DNA of 33,055 nt from Bacteroidales bacterium UBA1180 (GCA_002310195.1 DBYS01000006.1:1-33055), one strand, 5' to 3'; counted from the stretch's first letter, positions 5,401 to 14,101 are shown. Notes: generated by a model from the letters alone, not told the origin. Translations and numbers: made by a program.

Positions 5401-7986
5401 TTATCCTACGCCGAGTTCCTGGAGTTTGGCTTCGAGTTGGTTGGGATCCTGAATGAGTACATCGCGGCCTTTCGAACCTTTGTTCGGACCGACGATACCT
5501 GCTGCTTCGAGCTGGTCGGAGAGTTTGCCGGCGCGGTTGTAGCCTATCTCAAACGCGCGTTGCAGACGGGAAGTCGAACCTTCCTGTTTGTTCACTACAT
5601 AGCGTGCCACATCGGCAAACATCGGGTCGAGACGTTTCATATCTACGCTGCCCGGAGCCAATGCTTCGGCATCTGTGCCTTCAGGAATGTATTCGGGCAG
5701 TTGGTAAGGCTCGAAGTAATGCTGCTGGCCTTGTACGTGCTCAACAATCGCATCCACCTCCGGCGTATCGACGAACGCACACTGGATACGCGTAATCTCG
5801 CCGTTGCCGGCATAGAGCATATCGCCGCGACCGATGAGCTGGTCGGCACCCTTGGCGTCAAGCACCGTACGCGAGTCCACAACAGACTGTGTGCGCAATG
5901 CGATACGCGTAGGGATGTTCGCTTTGATTACACCCGTTACGATGTTTACCGACGGGCGTTGCGTTGCAAGGATCATGTGCATACCTACGGCGCGCGCTTT
6001 CTGCGTGATACGTGCGATAGGCGTCTCAACCTGTTTGCCTGCCTGCATGATAAAGTCGCCGTACTCGTCGATGATGATCACGATGTATGGCAGATACTGG
6101 TGATGCAGCGTGCCTTCAACAACCTTTTCGGGGTTCAGGCGACGGTGAACGAACTTGTCGTTGTAATCTTCGAGGTTTCGTACACCCGCATCCATCAGGA
6201 GCTTGTAGCGGTTCTCCATCTCAATCACCAAACTGTTGAGGGTGTTGATTACCTTGTCGCAATCGGTGATAACCACCTGGTTCTCATCGACATCGGGCAT
6301 CGCTGCGAGGTAATGCTTCAGCAGCGGCTTGTACGGCGCAAACTCGACCATTTTCGGGTCAACAAGCACCATCTTCAACTCTGCCGGATGTTTCTTGTAG
6401 AGCAGCGATGTGATGATGGCGTTGATGGCTACGGATTTTCCCTGTCCCGTCGCACCGGCTACGAGCAAGTGAGGCGTCTTGGCCAGATCGAACATGAATA
6501 CATCGTTTGTGATGGTTCGTCCGATGGCAATCGGCAGACGCATCTTCTTCTCTTCCTGGAAGTTACGCGATGCGATGACCGAGTGCATACTTACTACCTG
6601 CGGTTTCTCGTTCGGCACTTCGATACCTACTGTGCCTTTGCCGGGCATAGGCGAAATGATACGTATTCCTTTGGCTGCGAGCGAAAGCATGATGTCGCTC
6701 TCTAGCGATTCGATCTTGGAAACCCTGACGCCGGCTTTCGGCTTGACCTCATACAATGTAACGGTCGGACCGACGGTAGCTTTGATGCTGTCGATCTCCA
6801 CGCCGAAGTTACGCAGGGCATTGACGATCCTGTCGGCATTGTTCTGCTGCTCTTGCTGGTCGATGACCGGCGAGGTTTCGTTCGGATAAACCTTCAACAG
6901 GTCGAGCGACGGGAACTGATAGAACTCCAGCTCTTTGCGCGGGTCATATTCGCCGTACTTCTTCAGCAGCGCTTCGGGCGAATCTTCCACTATATCGACT
7001 TTCTTGCCTTTCTGAATCTCAAGATTCGTGTGGTCGTCTCCAATGGACTCTTCCGCCGCCTCAGGAACGGGCTCAATCTCGGTGATATCATCATCCGTCG
7101 GTTCGGGTTCATCCTCTGCAGGTTGATCTTCAACATAGTCGTCCGGTTCCTGACCGACGATCTCTACGGTCAGTGTGCTGCCTTCATCGGATTTGTCTTC
7201 CTCGGTCTTGCCGGTTACGACAAGTTCAATCGGAGCCGACGTGTCGGCATCGTCAGTCGGGGTGTTTTGGGCTTCCGGATTGTCAGTAGATTCCGGGATG
7301 CCCGGCTCGGATTTCTTGAACAGCCCTTTGAGCCACTGCCAGAGCTTGTGCATCTTCGGAACGAATGTCTCGTCAACGCAGATGAAGAAGATCAGTCCCA
7401 GTGCGAGCAAAATAAACAGCAGGCCGATGGCCTTAACGTAGGAGATTGCCCAGAGTGTTACCACTGCGCCGAACGCTCCGCCCAGACGGAAGAACAGCGG
7501 TTCGCCTATCAGGTAGTCGATATATCCGAGTACAACGGCACCATACAGCAACCAGAACACCGCACAACACGTAAAACGCCATACGCGGATCCGGCCGACG
7601 TGAAACAGCCGATTGGCATAAACGGCCAGCAATGCAATCAGCGCAAGACTTGCCAACCCGAAACCTTTGTGAACCAACAGGAAGATCAGCGCTGCGCCCG
7701 GCAGACCCATCCAGTTCTGAATCTCCAGACGATTGGCGGCACGCTCTGCGCGAGACATCTCAAGAATTGAGAAATCCTCGGCACCGGTAAAAAAGAAACT
7801 GACGAACGCTATGCCCAGATACAGGGTGAATAGCGCCAGCAGTATACCGCAAATCACGCGGAACTGCTCGGTTTGTACGCCGCTTTTCACTTGTCCCCAG
7901 TACTCGCCGAAACTCTTCGGCGCATCCAGTGAGTCTATGTATTTGTCGTCCGCACTTGAGCGGGCTTTAGAAGGTCTTTTGGCCAT
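5401..7986 (-). CDS. ftsK: DNA translocase FtsK/SpoIIIE
   Basis: The 861-residue septal DNA pump that clears and resolves chromosome termini at division. Visible parts: an N-terminal membrane domain with about four to five hydrophobic segments (roughly 42-68, 95-122, 138-158, 170-203); an acidic Pro/Glu/Asp-rich linker (about 225-320); the alpha/beta motor with Walker A GATGQGKS (511-518) and Walker B-like VIIIDEYGD (near 640), followed by QKARAVGMHMILATQRPS; and the C-terminal gamma winged helix (RAFEIGYNRAGKLSDQLEAA), which reads KOPS-type DNA orientation signals. Length is typical for Bacteroidetes. A consensus promoter lies at 8015-8046. The zeta-like gene follows 14 bp after the stop. 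Identification is secure. Confidence 0.98.
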   Translation of the reverse strand: MAKRPSKARSSADDKYIDSLDAPKSFGEYWGQVKSGVQTEQFRVICGILLALFTLYLGIAFVSFFFTGAEDFSILEMSRAERAANRLEIQNWMGLPGAALIFLLVHKGFGLASLALIALLAVYANRLFHVGRIRVWRFTCCAVFWLLYGAVVLGYIDYLIGEPLFFRLGGAFGAVVTLWAISYVKAIGLLFILLALGLIFFICVDETFVPKMHKLWQWLKGLFKKSEPGIPESTDNPEAQNTPTDDADTSAPIELVVTGKTEEDKSDEGSTLTVEIVGQEPDDYVEDQPAEDEPEPTDDDITEIEPVPEAAEESIGDDHTNLEIQKGKKVDIVEDSPEALLKKYGEYDPRKELEFYQFPSLDLLKVYPNETSPVIDQQEQQNNADRIVNALRNFGVEIDSIKATVGPTVTLYEVKPKAGVRVSKIESLESDIMLSLAAKGIRIISPMPGKGTVGIEVPNEKPQVVSMHSVIASRNFQEEKKMRLPIAIGRTITNDVFMFDLAKTPHLLVAGATGQGKSVAINAIITSLLYKKHPAELKMVLVDPKMVEFAPYKPLLKHYLAAMPDVDENQVVITDCDKVINTLNSLVIEMENRYKLLMDAGVRNLEDYNDKFVHRRLNPEKVVEGTLHHQYLPYIVIIIDEYGDFIMQAGKQVETPIARITQKARAVGMHMILATQRPSVNIVTGVIKANIPTRIALRTQSVVDSRTVLDAKGADQLIGRGDMLYAGNGEITRIQCAFVDTPEVDAIVEHVQGQQHYFEPYQLPEYIPEGTDAEALAPGSVDMKRLDPMFADVARYVVNKQEGSTSRLQRAFEIGYNRAGKLSDQLEAAGIVGPNKGSKGRDVLIQDPNQLEAKLQELGVG

Positions 7987-8014
7987 ATTTTAACATGTGC
8001 ATATAATTCCGCTA

Positions 8015-8046
8015 CAAAGATACAAAAAAAATGCCAAAAATGCAAA
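8015..8046 (-). promoter_or_regulatory. Bacteroidota-type promoter of ftsK
   Basis: Minus-strand -7 box TATCTTTG (8015-8022) and -33 box TTTG (8043-8046) are separated by 20 bp, about 30 bp upstream of the ftsK start. Confidence 0.75.
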
Positions 8047-8190
8047 TTTTTCGTGAGTTTTTTTTCAAATGTCATAAATCTAACCAAAAATTTGCAAGTA
8101 CTGTATCCGTTTTATAGTTGCACAATTTTATCCTTTATGTTACAAAATGTAGAAAATACGGTGTGTTTTGTGGCAAAATGTTCGAAAATG

Positions 8191-8222
8191 TTGTGTTTTT
8201 CAAACAATTTTTAGTAACTTTG
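8191..8222 (+). promoter_or_regulatory. Bacteroidota-type promoter of the FN3 protein
   Basis: TTG (8191-8193), 21 bp, then TAACTTTG (8215-8222). It predicts a leader of about 140 nt before the ATG at 8367. Confidence 0.7.
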
Positions 8223-8285
8223 CGCTCGGTATTTGTTTCTGTACGCGCATAATGTGCGCAGTTTGACGTGCGACAATAGGGATAT

Positions 8286-8331
8286 TAAGCGTGCGACAGC
8301 AAAAACTTTAAGCGTGCAACAACAAAAACTT
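8286..8331. repeat. Two tandem 23-bp repeats in an mRNA leader
   Basis: Copies at 8286-8308 and 8309-8331 differ at two positions (both G to A) and share the core TAAGCGTGC. A looser third core, GACGTGCGACAA, lies just upstream near 8265. The repeats lie between the promoter and the start codon of the FN3 protein. Confidence 0.85.
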
Positions 8332-8366
8332 TAAGGTATATTTTTAACTTCTTAATTCATTATTGT

Positions 8367-10445
8367 ATGAAAAAGATTCTATCTCTTTTCTGCGCTGTTG
8401 CGCTCGCATTGGGCGTAAGCGCTCAACCGATTGCTTTGGAGAAAGTTACGGCCAAGAATTTCAAGGCCGAGAATTCTTTTGCCAAGGCTGAATTGAAAAA
8501 AGCTCCCGCAGTCAAGAAAGCTCCTGCTGCAACAATCGAGGGCTGGACAGAGTTGGGACAGGCTGTAGTAACCGAGACTTTCGGTGCTCCATTTGGCTAC
8601 GATGAAGACGTGTACAAAACGACGGTTTACAAGAACAATACGACCGAAGGTCTGTACGCTATTGACAACGAATGGTATGACGAAAGCGAAGGTGCAGATT
8701 CCATTATTCAGATTCACGCAGAAGATCCCGAGTTGTGCTATATTCTGCCGACAAGTTTGACGTACACCAATGAAAATTATGGCTTTCTTCAGACGCTGTC
8801 GGTGGGAGGTCGTTATTTGGACGCTTATCCTACTTACACGGCAGCTCAAATTGCCGCTAATATAGGAACCGGTACTGATATATGGGGAAAGAAAGTGAAG
8901 AATACTATTACGTTTGCAGAGGATGCTATGCTGGTGTGTCTGACGGCCGCAAAAAGTGGTCAACCGGGTTACTATTATGGCAAACGTCTTATCATTGAGC
9001 TTCCTGACCTCACTGCTCCTGTTATTACGGCAGCTAACGAGGTGTCAATAGGTGCTGAGAAAGCAATCTTTGCTATTGTGGCTGATGATGACGTAGATGT
9101 AGTTGACAGCCTGACGTTCACCATCAAGAACGGTGAGGCTGTGCTCGAAGCTGCAGCCAAGACCACTAACGGTCAACTGACCATCGCAGGCCTGACCAAG
9201 AACACTGCTTACAACCTTACATTGATTGCTACCGACCGTGCCGGTCGTGCCAGCGAGGCATTTGCGTTCTCGTTCACCACTATTGCTGAAGATGACACAC
9301 AGGCTCCTACGTTCGCCAAGGCTGAGGTGAAGGAAGTCTCTGACAAGTGGGCTACTGTTACCGTTGAGGCTACCGACAACGTGACAGCAGCTGCTGATTT
9401 GTTGTTCGTCGTTACATTTGCAGACGAGTCGTCTGTAGAGTTGGCTGCAACAGAAGGCGTTATTAAAATCGCTGGTCTGACTCCGGAGACGAAGTATGAC
9501 GTTACTGTTGCTGCAAAGGATAAAGCCGGCAATAAGAGCGAGGCTAAAGCGCTGAGTTTTACTACATTGGAGCTCATTCCGATCGTATTGAATGTAGACT
9601 GGGTTCAAGCGCAATATTATTCGGAATATAGCGAGGACGGTGCACAGAACTATGAACTATCGTTCTGGCAGGGCGATTCGTGTATCTTGTTTGATATGTA
9701 TGTTCCTGAAGTAAAGGCCCTGTCAGGCGTATATTCAACATCAAACGGAACTATCGGTACGCAGTATTCTTATATCAATTGCGGAAGCAAGATTAAGATC
9801 GTCGCAGCTGTTGTGTCGATGGAGTTTGTAGAATACAGTGATGCACAAAACGGTCAGGGTATCTATAAGGCAGCATTCCAGGCAATGGGCGAAGACGGTA
9901 ATTTGTATATCGGTGGTGTAGAAATTGTGGTGCGGACGTTCTATAAGTCCGGCGATAGCCAGTATTACTATCCGATGTCCGGTGAGGTGCCTGTTGAACT
10001 GACAATGACCAAGGCAACGGCTACATACGGCGAGGCCGACAATTATATCGAGTACGTGCTGTCGGATGACAACTACGACTTCTACTTCCGTATCTATCTG
10101 GCAGAAGGTCTAACGGACGTTGAGAATGGCAAGACTTATACCTACGCAGAAGATATGAAGGGCTATGACACGTATTCATATGGTGATGCCGGTAATGACA
10201 ATTACATCGACTATGCTTCTGCCGAGTTCGTTAAGACAGCTGCTGACGGCAAGATCACAATCAAGGCTGATATTTTGGATACTACCGGTCAGAAGTGGAG
10301 CCTTACTTACGAAGCTGATGATGAGGGTACCGCTATCGACAATGCAAAGGCTGGCGTGAAGGCTACCAAGCGCATTGTGAACGGTCAGATGGTCATCCGT
10401 GCAAACGGTCAGGAGTTCAACGCTCAGGGCGTAGAGATCCGCTAA
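8367..10445 (+). CDS. Large secreted protein with two fibronectin-III-like domains
   Basis: A 692-residue exported protein. It has a signal peptide (MKKILSLFCAVALALGVSAQ), an Ala/Lys-rich segment (about 29-55), an N-terminal domain of unknown type (56-215), then two fibronectin-III-like beta sandwiches (about 217-306 and 313-401). These share the late-strand motif of the fold: GLTKNTAYNLTLIATDRAG in the first and GLTPETKYDVTVAAKDKAGN in the second. A beta-rich, Tyr/Asp-rich C-terminal half follows (about 405-665). The last ~25 residues, ending NGQMVIRANGQEFNAQGVEIR minus its first residues, resemble the end of the LRR protein at 27760-28659 and may be a sorting tail. Likely surface-exposed; ligand unknown. 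It has its own promoter and terminator and is monocistronic. Confidence 0.85.
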   Translation: MKKILSLFCAVALALGVSAQPIALEKVTAKNFKAENSFAKAELKKAPAVKKAPAATIEGWTELGQAVVTETFGAPFGYDEDVYKTTVYKNNTTEGLYAIDNEWYDESEGADSIIQIHAEDPELCYILPTSLTYTNENYGFLQTLSVGGRYLDAYPTYTAAQIAANIGTGTDIWGKKVKNTITFAEDAMLVCLTAAKSGQPGYYYGKRLIIELPDLTAPVITAANEVSIGAEKAIFAIVADDDVDVVDSLTFTIKNGEAVLEAAAKTTNGQLTIAGLTKNTAYNLTLIATDRAGRASEAFAFSFTTIAEDDTQAPTFAKAEVKEVSDKWATVTVEATDNVTAAADLLFVVTFADESSVELAATEGVIKIAGLTPETKYDVTVAAKDKAGNKSEAKALSFTTLELIPIVLNVDWVQAQYYSEYSEDGAQNYELSFWQGDSCILFDMYVPEVKALSGVYSTSNGTIGTQYSYINCGSKIKIVAAVVSMEFVEYSDAQNGQGIYKAAFQAMGEDGNLYIGGVEIVVRTFYKSGDSQYYYPMSGEVPVELTMTKATATYGEADNYIEYVLSDDNYDFYFRIYLAEGLTDVENGKTYTYAEDMKGYDTYSYGDAGNDNYIDYASAEFVKTAADGKITIKADILDTTGQKWSLTYEADDEGTAIDNAKAGVKATKRIVNGQMVIRANGQEFNAQGVEIR

Positions 10446-10464
10446 TCACCGTTTTGCGGTAAAA

Positions 10465-10500
10465 CAAAATAGCCTGCGACTTCGGCCGCAGGCTATTTTG
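10465..10500. terminator. Bidirectional terminator between FN3 protein and prmA
   Basis: CAAAATAGCCTGCG (10465-10478) pairs perfectly with CGCAGGCTATTTTG (10487-10500). The apex carries a C(UUCG)G tetraloop. A-rich and T-rich flanks on the two sides let it end both the FN3 transcript (plus) and the long prmA operon (minus). Confidence 0.9.
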
Positions 10501-10537
10501 TATATATAATGCGTCAGTCAGTATAATATGTCAGTCA

Positions 10538-11329
10538 CTATTTGTGAAGGATAATCATTCGCCAGTCGCCGTTTTGGCGGGTTGCGATATGTTGCAGACC
10601 GTGTTCTGCGGCTGCGGCTACCAGAGCAGGAATGTCTGTTTCGTAGAAACCCGACAGCCACAGTTCGCCACCGGTGACGAGATAGCGGGCGTAATCGGGC
10701 ATTTGTGCGAGAAGGATGTTGCGGTGGATGTTTGCCATGATCAGACTATAATTGCTTTGCGGCACAGTTGCGCCTTGGCGAACTTCGATATTCACGCCGT
10801 TGGCAATAGCATTCTCGCGGGCATTGCGGACGCTGTTATCGTCAATATCCACAGCCAGTACGTGTTGTGCGCCGAGTTTGGCTGCCATGATGGCCAGAAC
10901 GCCAGTGCCCGTGCCCATGTCCAAAACAGTTGAGTGTGTAGAGTTTAGCGCCCTATGGGCTGTTGAGTGTTGTGAGTTGATCAATTCATCGATCATCATT
11001 GCGGTGGTCTCGTGATGACCGGCACCAAAAGCGCAATGCGGTGTGATACGCGCACCCAGCGGGAGTTCTTCCACCTCATGCGATGCTTCCCACACGGCGT
11101 TCCAGTTCTCGTCGGGGCAGGCCTCAAACGATTGGAGCGTGGCTCCTGATGCAGTGAGTGCGTTTTGCAAGCTTTGTGCGTCAGCAATGCCCGAGGGAAT
11201 GTAGGCGCGCAAGACTGTATCGTCCTGTTCAAACGAATCGAAGCCAAGGTCAGCCAAGTCTTGCTGCATGACATCAATCTGCCATGATTCAAGGCCGTTG
11301 CAAAGGATTGTAGCTATGCTGTACTTCAT
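10538..11329 (-). CDS. prmA: Ribosomal protein L11 methyltransferase PrmA
   Basis: Methylates ribosomal protein L11 with S-adenosylmethionine. The frame is open further upstream, but the homologous sequence begins at the ATG at 11329 (MKYSIATILCNGLESWQIDV); the upstream part is antisense-like composition inside recQ, so the 263-residue start is chosen. Motifs: FGAGHHETTAMMIDEL, the SAM-binding loop VLDMGTGTGVLAIMAAKLGA, VDIDDNSVRNARENA, and IMANIHRNILL in place of the NPPY-like motif. Residues ~118-134 (INSQHSTAHRALNSTHS) are a low-complexity insertion absent from typical PrmA, lying just before the SAM loop. The start lies inside the end of recQ (41-bp overlap). Last gene of a nine-gene run. 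Identification is secure. Confidence 0.95.
   Translation of the reverse strand: MKYSIATILCNGLESWQIDVMQQDLADLGFDSFEQDDTVLRAYIPSGIADAQSLQNALTASGATLQSFEACPDENWNAVWEASHEVEELPLGARITPHCAFGAGHHETTAMMIDELINSQHSTAHRALNSTHSTVLDMGTGTGVLAIMAAKLGAQHVLAVDIDDNSVRNARENAIANGVNIEVRQGATVPQSNYSLIMANIHRNILLAQMPDYARYLVTGGELWLSGFYETDIPALVAAAAEHGLQHIATRQNGDWRMIILHK
10927..10982. repeat. Low-complexity repeat inserted in prmA
   Basis: On the coding strand an imperfect ~20-bp direct repeat (CAACTCACAACACTCAACAG and AAACTCTACACACTCAACTG, 15 of 20 identical) flanks a small palindrome GCCCATAGGGC. It encodes the Ser/Thr/His/Asn-rich insertion before the SAM-binding loop. Confidence 0.75.
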
Positions 11330-13079
11330 TTTTATGATGGACGATTTCCGGTATTTGATTATTGATATCCGATTTTTTGTTCGTGATGCAGATGTCGCAC
11401 ATACCGCAGAGTGGAGCGTCCTCTTCGCCGAAATAGCCGAGCAAGAGTTGCGAACGGCAGTAATGGTCGTTCTCGGCGTACTCGAGCATGGCTTGCAGGT
11501 TGCGCTCGAAGATTCGTTTGCGGTCGGCATAGACCTTGTCGGACAATCCGACCGTGTCCTGCCTCGGCACGGGGAAATGTACCATGCTCACGCGTTGTGC
11601 GGGAATATACCGTATGATATGCTGTTTGGCGAGAGCTGCGAGCGAACTATTGACTGCAAACTCCGTGCTGCACATATCTTCGGCGAGCCGCGGCAGATGG
11701 ATGAACTGCGGATCGGTAAAAATGCCCGAGTACCGGCGCATCAAAGCGCTGAGCAGGCGTTCCTGGAACGGCGACTCGTCGAGATGATACAGTTCTTCCT
11801 TATCCGTCAGTATGCGCACGCGCGGCTGGAGGTCTTGTTCGTCGATATAACTGATGTAACCGGCCGTGGTGAGCAGTTGCAATGCGGCGTACGTAGTGAG
11901 GAACGAAAGGTGCATGTCCGTGCAGAACTGCTCAACATCGATGGTGAATGTGGCATCGCGTCCTGAACCGAGAGCAATAGTCAGGTAGTCGCACAGTAAC
12001 TGATAGACGCGTTCAACCTCTTCAGCCGGAGGGTAGTTGTTTGCTACACGCTGCTTGACAACAGCATGATCGCGTTGACCGTAAAGCAGCACGCACCACG
12101 CCTGTTCGCCGTCACGTCCGGCACGACCGGCTTCCTGGAAGTACGCCTCGATGCTGTCGGGCATGTCGTAATGAATCACCAACCGCACATCGGGTTTGTC
12201 GATACCCATGCCGAAGGCATTGGTGCAAACGATGATACGTGTCTGACCGTCTTTCCATGCCTGCTGCCTGGTGTTACGTTCGCCGGCAGGCAGTCCGGCG
12301 TGATAGTAATCGGCACTTTGGCCGTTAGCCATTAGCCATTGGCTCAGTTCTTGTGAGCGCTTGCGGTTGCGGACATAGACGATAGCCGTGCCGGGTACAC
12401 ACTGTAGGATGTGCAACAGCTGCCCTTGCTTGTCATCGGTGCGACGGACAACATAATGCAAGTTCTCGCGCGCAAAGCTTGTGCGGAATACGTTCGTCTC
12501 TTTGAAGCCCAGCTGTCGTTGTATATCTTCGACCACCTCCGGTGTGGCTGTGGCCGTTAGGGCGAGAACAGGCACGTTGAGATAATTGCGAATCTCGGCT
12601 ATGCGTAGGTACGAAGGACGGAAATCATAGCCCCACTGCGATATGCAGTGCGCCTCGTCAACGGCAATCATGCAGATAGGCAGTTGCACAACGCGCTTGA
12701 TGAACTCTTCGCTCTCCAGCCGTTCGGGTGAGACATACAAGAACCGATACGGCCCGTACAGGCAGTTGTCGAAGGCAATGCGTTGTTCCTCGCGGCTCAT
12801 GCCGGTATAGATAGCTGTGGCGAGGATGTTCCGTTCGCGCAGGTTTGCCACCTGGTCTTTCATCAGCGCAATGAGCGGCGTGATGACCAGACACAGCCCT
12901 TCGCCTTCTTCCTCCGCTTTGACCAGTGCAGGCACTTGGAAGCACAACGACTTGCCGCCGCCCGTGGGCAGCAAGGCAAGCGTATCCTTGCCGGCAAGTA
13001 CGGATTCGATGATTTCCCGCTGCATAGGGCGGAAATCATCGTAATTGAAGTAGGTATGTAATGCTTCTTGTGCGGTCAT
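11289..13079 (-). CDS. recQ: ATP-dependent DNA helicase RecQ
   Basis: A 596-residue 3'-5' helicase for recombination and fork repair. Superfamily 2 motifs in order: FRPMQREIIESVLAG (motif 0), Walker A LLPTGGGKS (~37-44), ITPLIALMKDQV (Ia), DEAHCISQWG (II, ~141-150), LALTATAT (III), YHAGL, TNAFGMGIDKPDVR (V), and QEAGRAGRDG (VI, ~315-324). The second half has winged-helix-like sequence and ends with the zinc cysteines CRSQLLLGYFGEEDAPLCG followed by MCDIC. No HRDC domain is present; the zinc cluster at the very C-terminus is an arrangement I recall from Bacteroidetes RecQ. The last ~14 codons overlap prmA. It starts 3 bp after the upstream glycosyltransferase stop, so it is cotranscribed. Confidence 0.96.
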   Translation of the reverse strand: MTAQEALHTYFNYDDFRPMQREIIESVLAGKDTLALLPTGGGKSLCFQVPALVKAEEEGEGLCLVITPLIALMKDQVANLRERNILATAIYTGMSREEQRIAFDNCLYGPYRFLYVSPERLESEEFIKRVVQLPICMIAVDEAHCISQWGYDFRPSYLRIAEIRNYLNVPVLALTATATPEVVEDIQRQLGFKETNVFRTSFARENLHYVVRRTDDKQGQLLHILQCVPGTAIVYVRNRKRSQELSQWLMANGQSADYYHAGLPAGERNTRQQAWKDGQTRIIVCTNAFGMGIDKPDVRLVIHYDMPDSIEAYFQEAGRAGRDGEQAWCVLLYGQRDHAVVKQRVANNYPPAEEVERVYQLLCDYLTIALGSGRDATFTIDVEQFCTDMHLSFLTTYAALQLLTTAGYISYIDEQDLQPRVRILTDKEELYHLDESPFQERLLSALMRRYSGIFTDPQFIHLPRLAEDMCSTEFAVNSSLAALAKQHIIRYIPAQRVSMVHFPVPRQDTVGLSDKVYADRKRIFERNLQAMLEYAENDHYCRSQLLLGYFGEEDAPLCGMCDICITNKKSDINNQIPEIVHHKNEVQHSYNPLQRP

Positions 13080-13082
13080 TTG

Positions 13083-13859
13083 TTACCAGCGTTTTGGGTG
13101 TAGCAATCCGCCTATGAGGGCGATGAGAGCGTAATAGGGGTAGATGATTGCCAGTAGCAGCACTTCAAGCGGGGCAAAGCCTTTGCCGCGAATGAGACTG
13201 CATTCGAACGGCAGGTACAACAGCACCATTGGCGGGCAGATGAACTGCAGCACGAGGGCGATGGTCACCAGTGCGCCGTAACAGCGAATGTCGAGATCGG
13301 TGTAGTGTGGTGCTTTGCCTGCCCAGCGTGCGCGTTGGCGTAACAGGGCGCGTAGGGTAGGTTGCGCCGTAACTGTGGCTGTCATACTGTCGGCATCGCA
13401 GACGGCAATCGTTCTGCCGGTGCGTTTGCAGTACTCGAGCAGAAACATATCGTCGCCGCTCGGTAAATCGGGGTGCAGGTACGGTTCGGCTTGCAGCCAC
13501 ACATCGCGCCTGACAATCATGTTCGCTCCGCTGCAGAGGATGGGTTTGCCTTTTCGCGCCATGCGGACGGTGAGAGCCTGTAAGGCGGCATACTCGATGA
13601 TCTGCAAGCGTTGGATGAGCGTATCGGAACTCTTGACCATCCGCAAGGGCAGAATAAGCAGGTCAGCATCGCCGAGATACGCCAACGCTTCGGCATCGGC
13701 AGCTGTGGGCAATGTGATATCATCGTCGTGCAGCCACAACACGTCAGCTTCCGTAGCATGAATCAAAAGGTGCAGAGCATGTTTCTTGCCCTTGCCCTCA
13801 TCATTCACATTGCGAATGGGAGTGATATGCGCTATTGTATCAGATGTGCATCCTGCCAT
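13083..13859 (-). CDS. Glycosyltransferase family 2, N-terminally truncated
   Basis: A 258-residue GT2-type protein that lacks the first part of the fold. Present: EGKGKKHALHLLIHAT, the DxD-like metal/nucleotide-sugar motif LHDDDITLP (~43-51), SGANMIVRRDVW, an acidic motif GDDMFLLEYCKR, the QxxRW-like RQRARWAGK, and two or three C-terminal hydrophobic segments ending HPKRW. Absent: the first Rossmann strand and nucleotide-binding segment (of the type VSIIVCAKNE...VIVVND) seen in the paralogue at 22583-23749, which also ends PKRW. The upstream sequence in this frame is short, reads as nonsense (RTNPRRSASRR) and has a stop within pqqD, so the missing part is not hidden by a start choice. The gene begins inside pqqD (28-bp overlap). 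Possibly inactive, or working with a partner. Confidence 0.82.
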   Translation of the reverse strand: MAGCTSDTIAHITPIRNVNDEGKGKKHALHLLIHATEADVLWLHDDDITLPTAADAEALAYLGDADLLILPLRMVKSSDTLIQRLQIIEYAALQALTVRMARKGKPILCSGANMIVRRDVWLQAEPYLHPDLPSGDDMFLLEYCKRTGRTIAVCDADSMTATVTAQPTLRALLRQRARWAGKAPHYTDLDIRCYGALVTIALVLQFICPPMVLLYLPFECSLIRGKGFAPLEVLLLAIIYPYYALIALIGGLLHPKRW

Positions 13860-14101
13860 GAGGCGATCGTCTTGCGTGCATCCTCCAGTGCCTGTTCGGG
13901 CGAGACCTCGTACTCGGCGAGAAGCAGATCGGCGAGGGTTTGTTCGTCAAAAGACTCTTTGTCTGCCACGTTGCGCCAGAGGTAAGCGGCACTCTCGTTG
14001 AGCGTGATCATTGCGTTGAAGTTAACAAGATCAACGCTTTCCGCTATCAGCAGATACTCGTTGCCTAACGGGCGTAGTGCAAATCCGGGAATAACTTTCA
14101 T
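13832..14101 (-). CDS. PqqD-like peptide-binding protein (RRE fold)
   Basis: An 89-residue protein of the PqqD family. PqqD-type winged-helix domains bind leader peptides and hand them to modifying enzymes in RiPP pathways. Visible features: an N-terminal strand pair (FALRPLGNEYLLIAES), then FNAMITLNESAAYLWRNV, which is the family signature (aMitLNesaayLW), and a C-terminal helical half (LADLLLAEYEVSPEQALEDA). It is full length for the family. The ATG at 14101 is chosen over an upstream TTG (14107); it overlaps the stop of the S26-like gene as ATGA. The neighbours (HPr-kinase-like, S26-like, GT2) support a peptide-handling role. No precursor peptide was found nearby. Confidence 0.88.
   Translation of the reverse strand: MKVIPGFALRPLGNEYLLIAESVDLVNFNAMITLNESAAYLWRNVADKESFDEQTLADLLLAEYEVSPEQALEDARKTIASWQDAHLIQ

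Larger units (their letters stand above)
7987..8366. other. Divergent intergenic region between ftsK and the FN3 protein
   Basis: AT-rich DNA without a credible gene. It contains the ftsK promoter (minus, 8015-8046), the promoter of the secreted FN3 protein (plus, 8191-8222) and, in that gene's leader, a directly repeated 23-bp unit. Confidence 0.8.

Noticed and set aside
5437..6705. Long plus-strand open frame opposite ftsK
   Set aside because: It is antisense to a certain ftsK coding region with low-complexity, protein-unlike composition; a shadow of codon bias.
11330..11530. Longer N-terminus for prmA
   Set aside because: The 67 extra residues overlap recQ coding sequence and have no similarity to PrmA; homologous sequence begins at the ATG at 11329.
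12321..12344. 7-bp repeats (TTAGCCA type) inside recQ as a further intragenic array
   Set aside because: The encoded segment (WLMANGQSADYYHAG) aligns in length with ordinary RecQ, so there is no insertion; only about two and a half loose copies are present.
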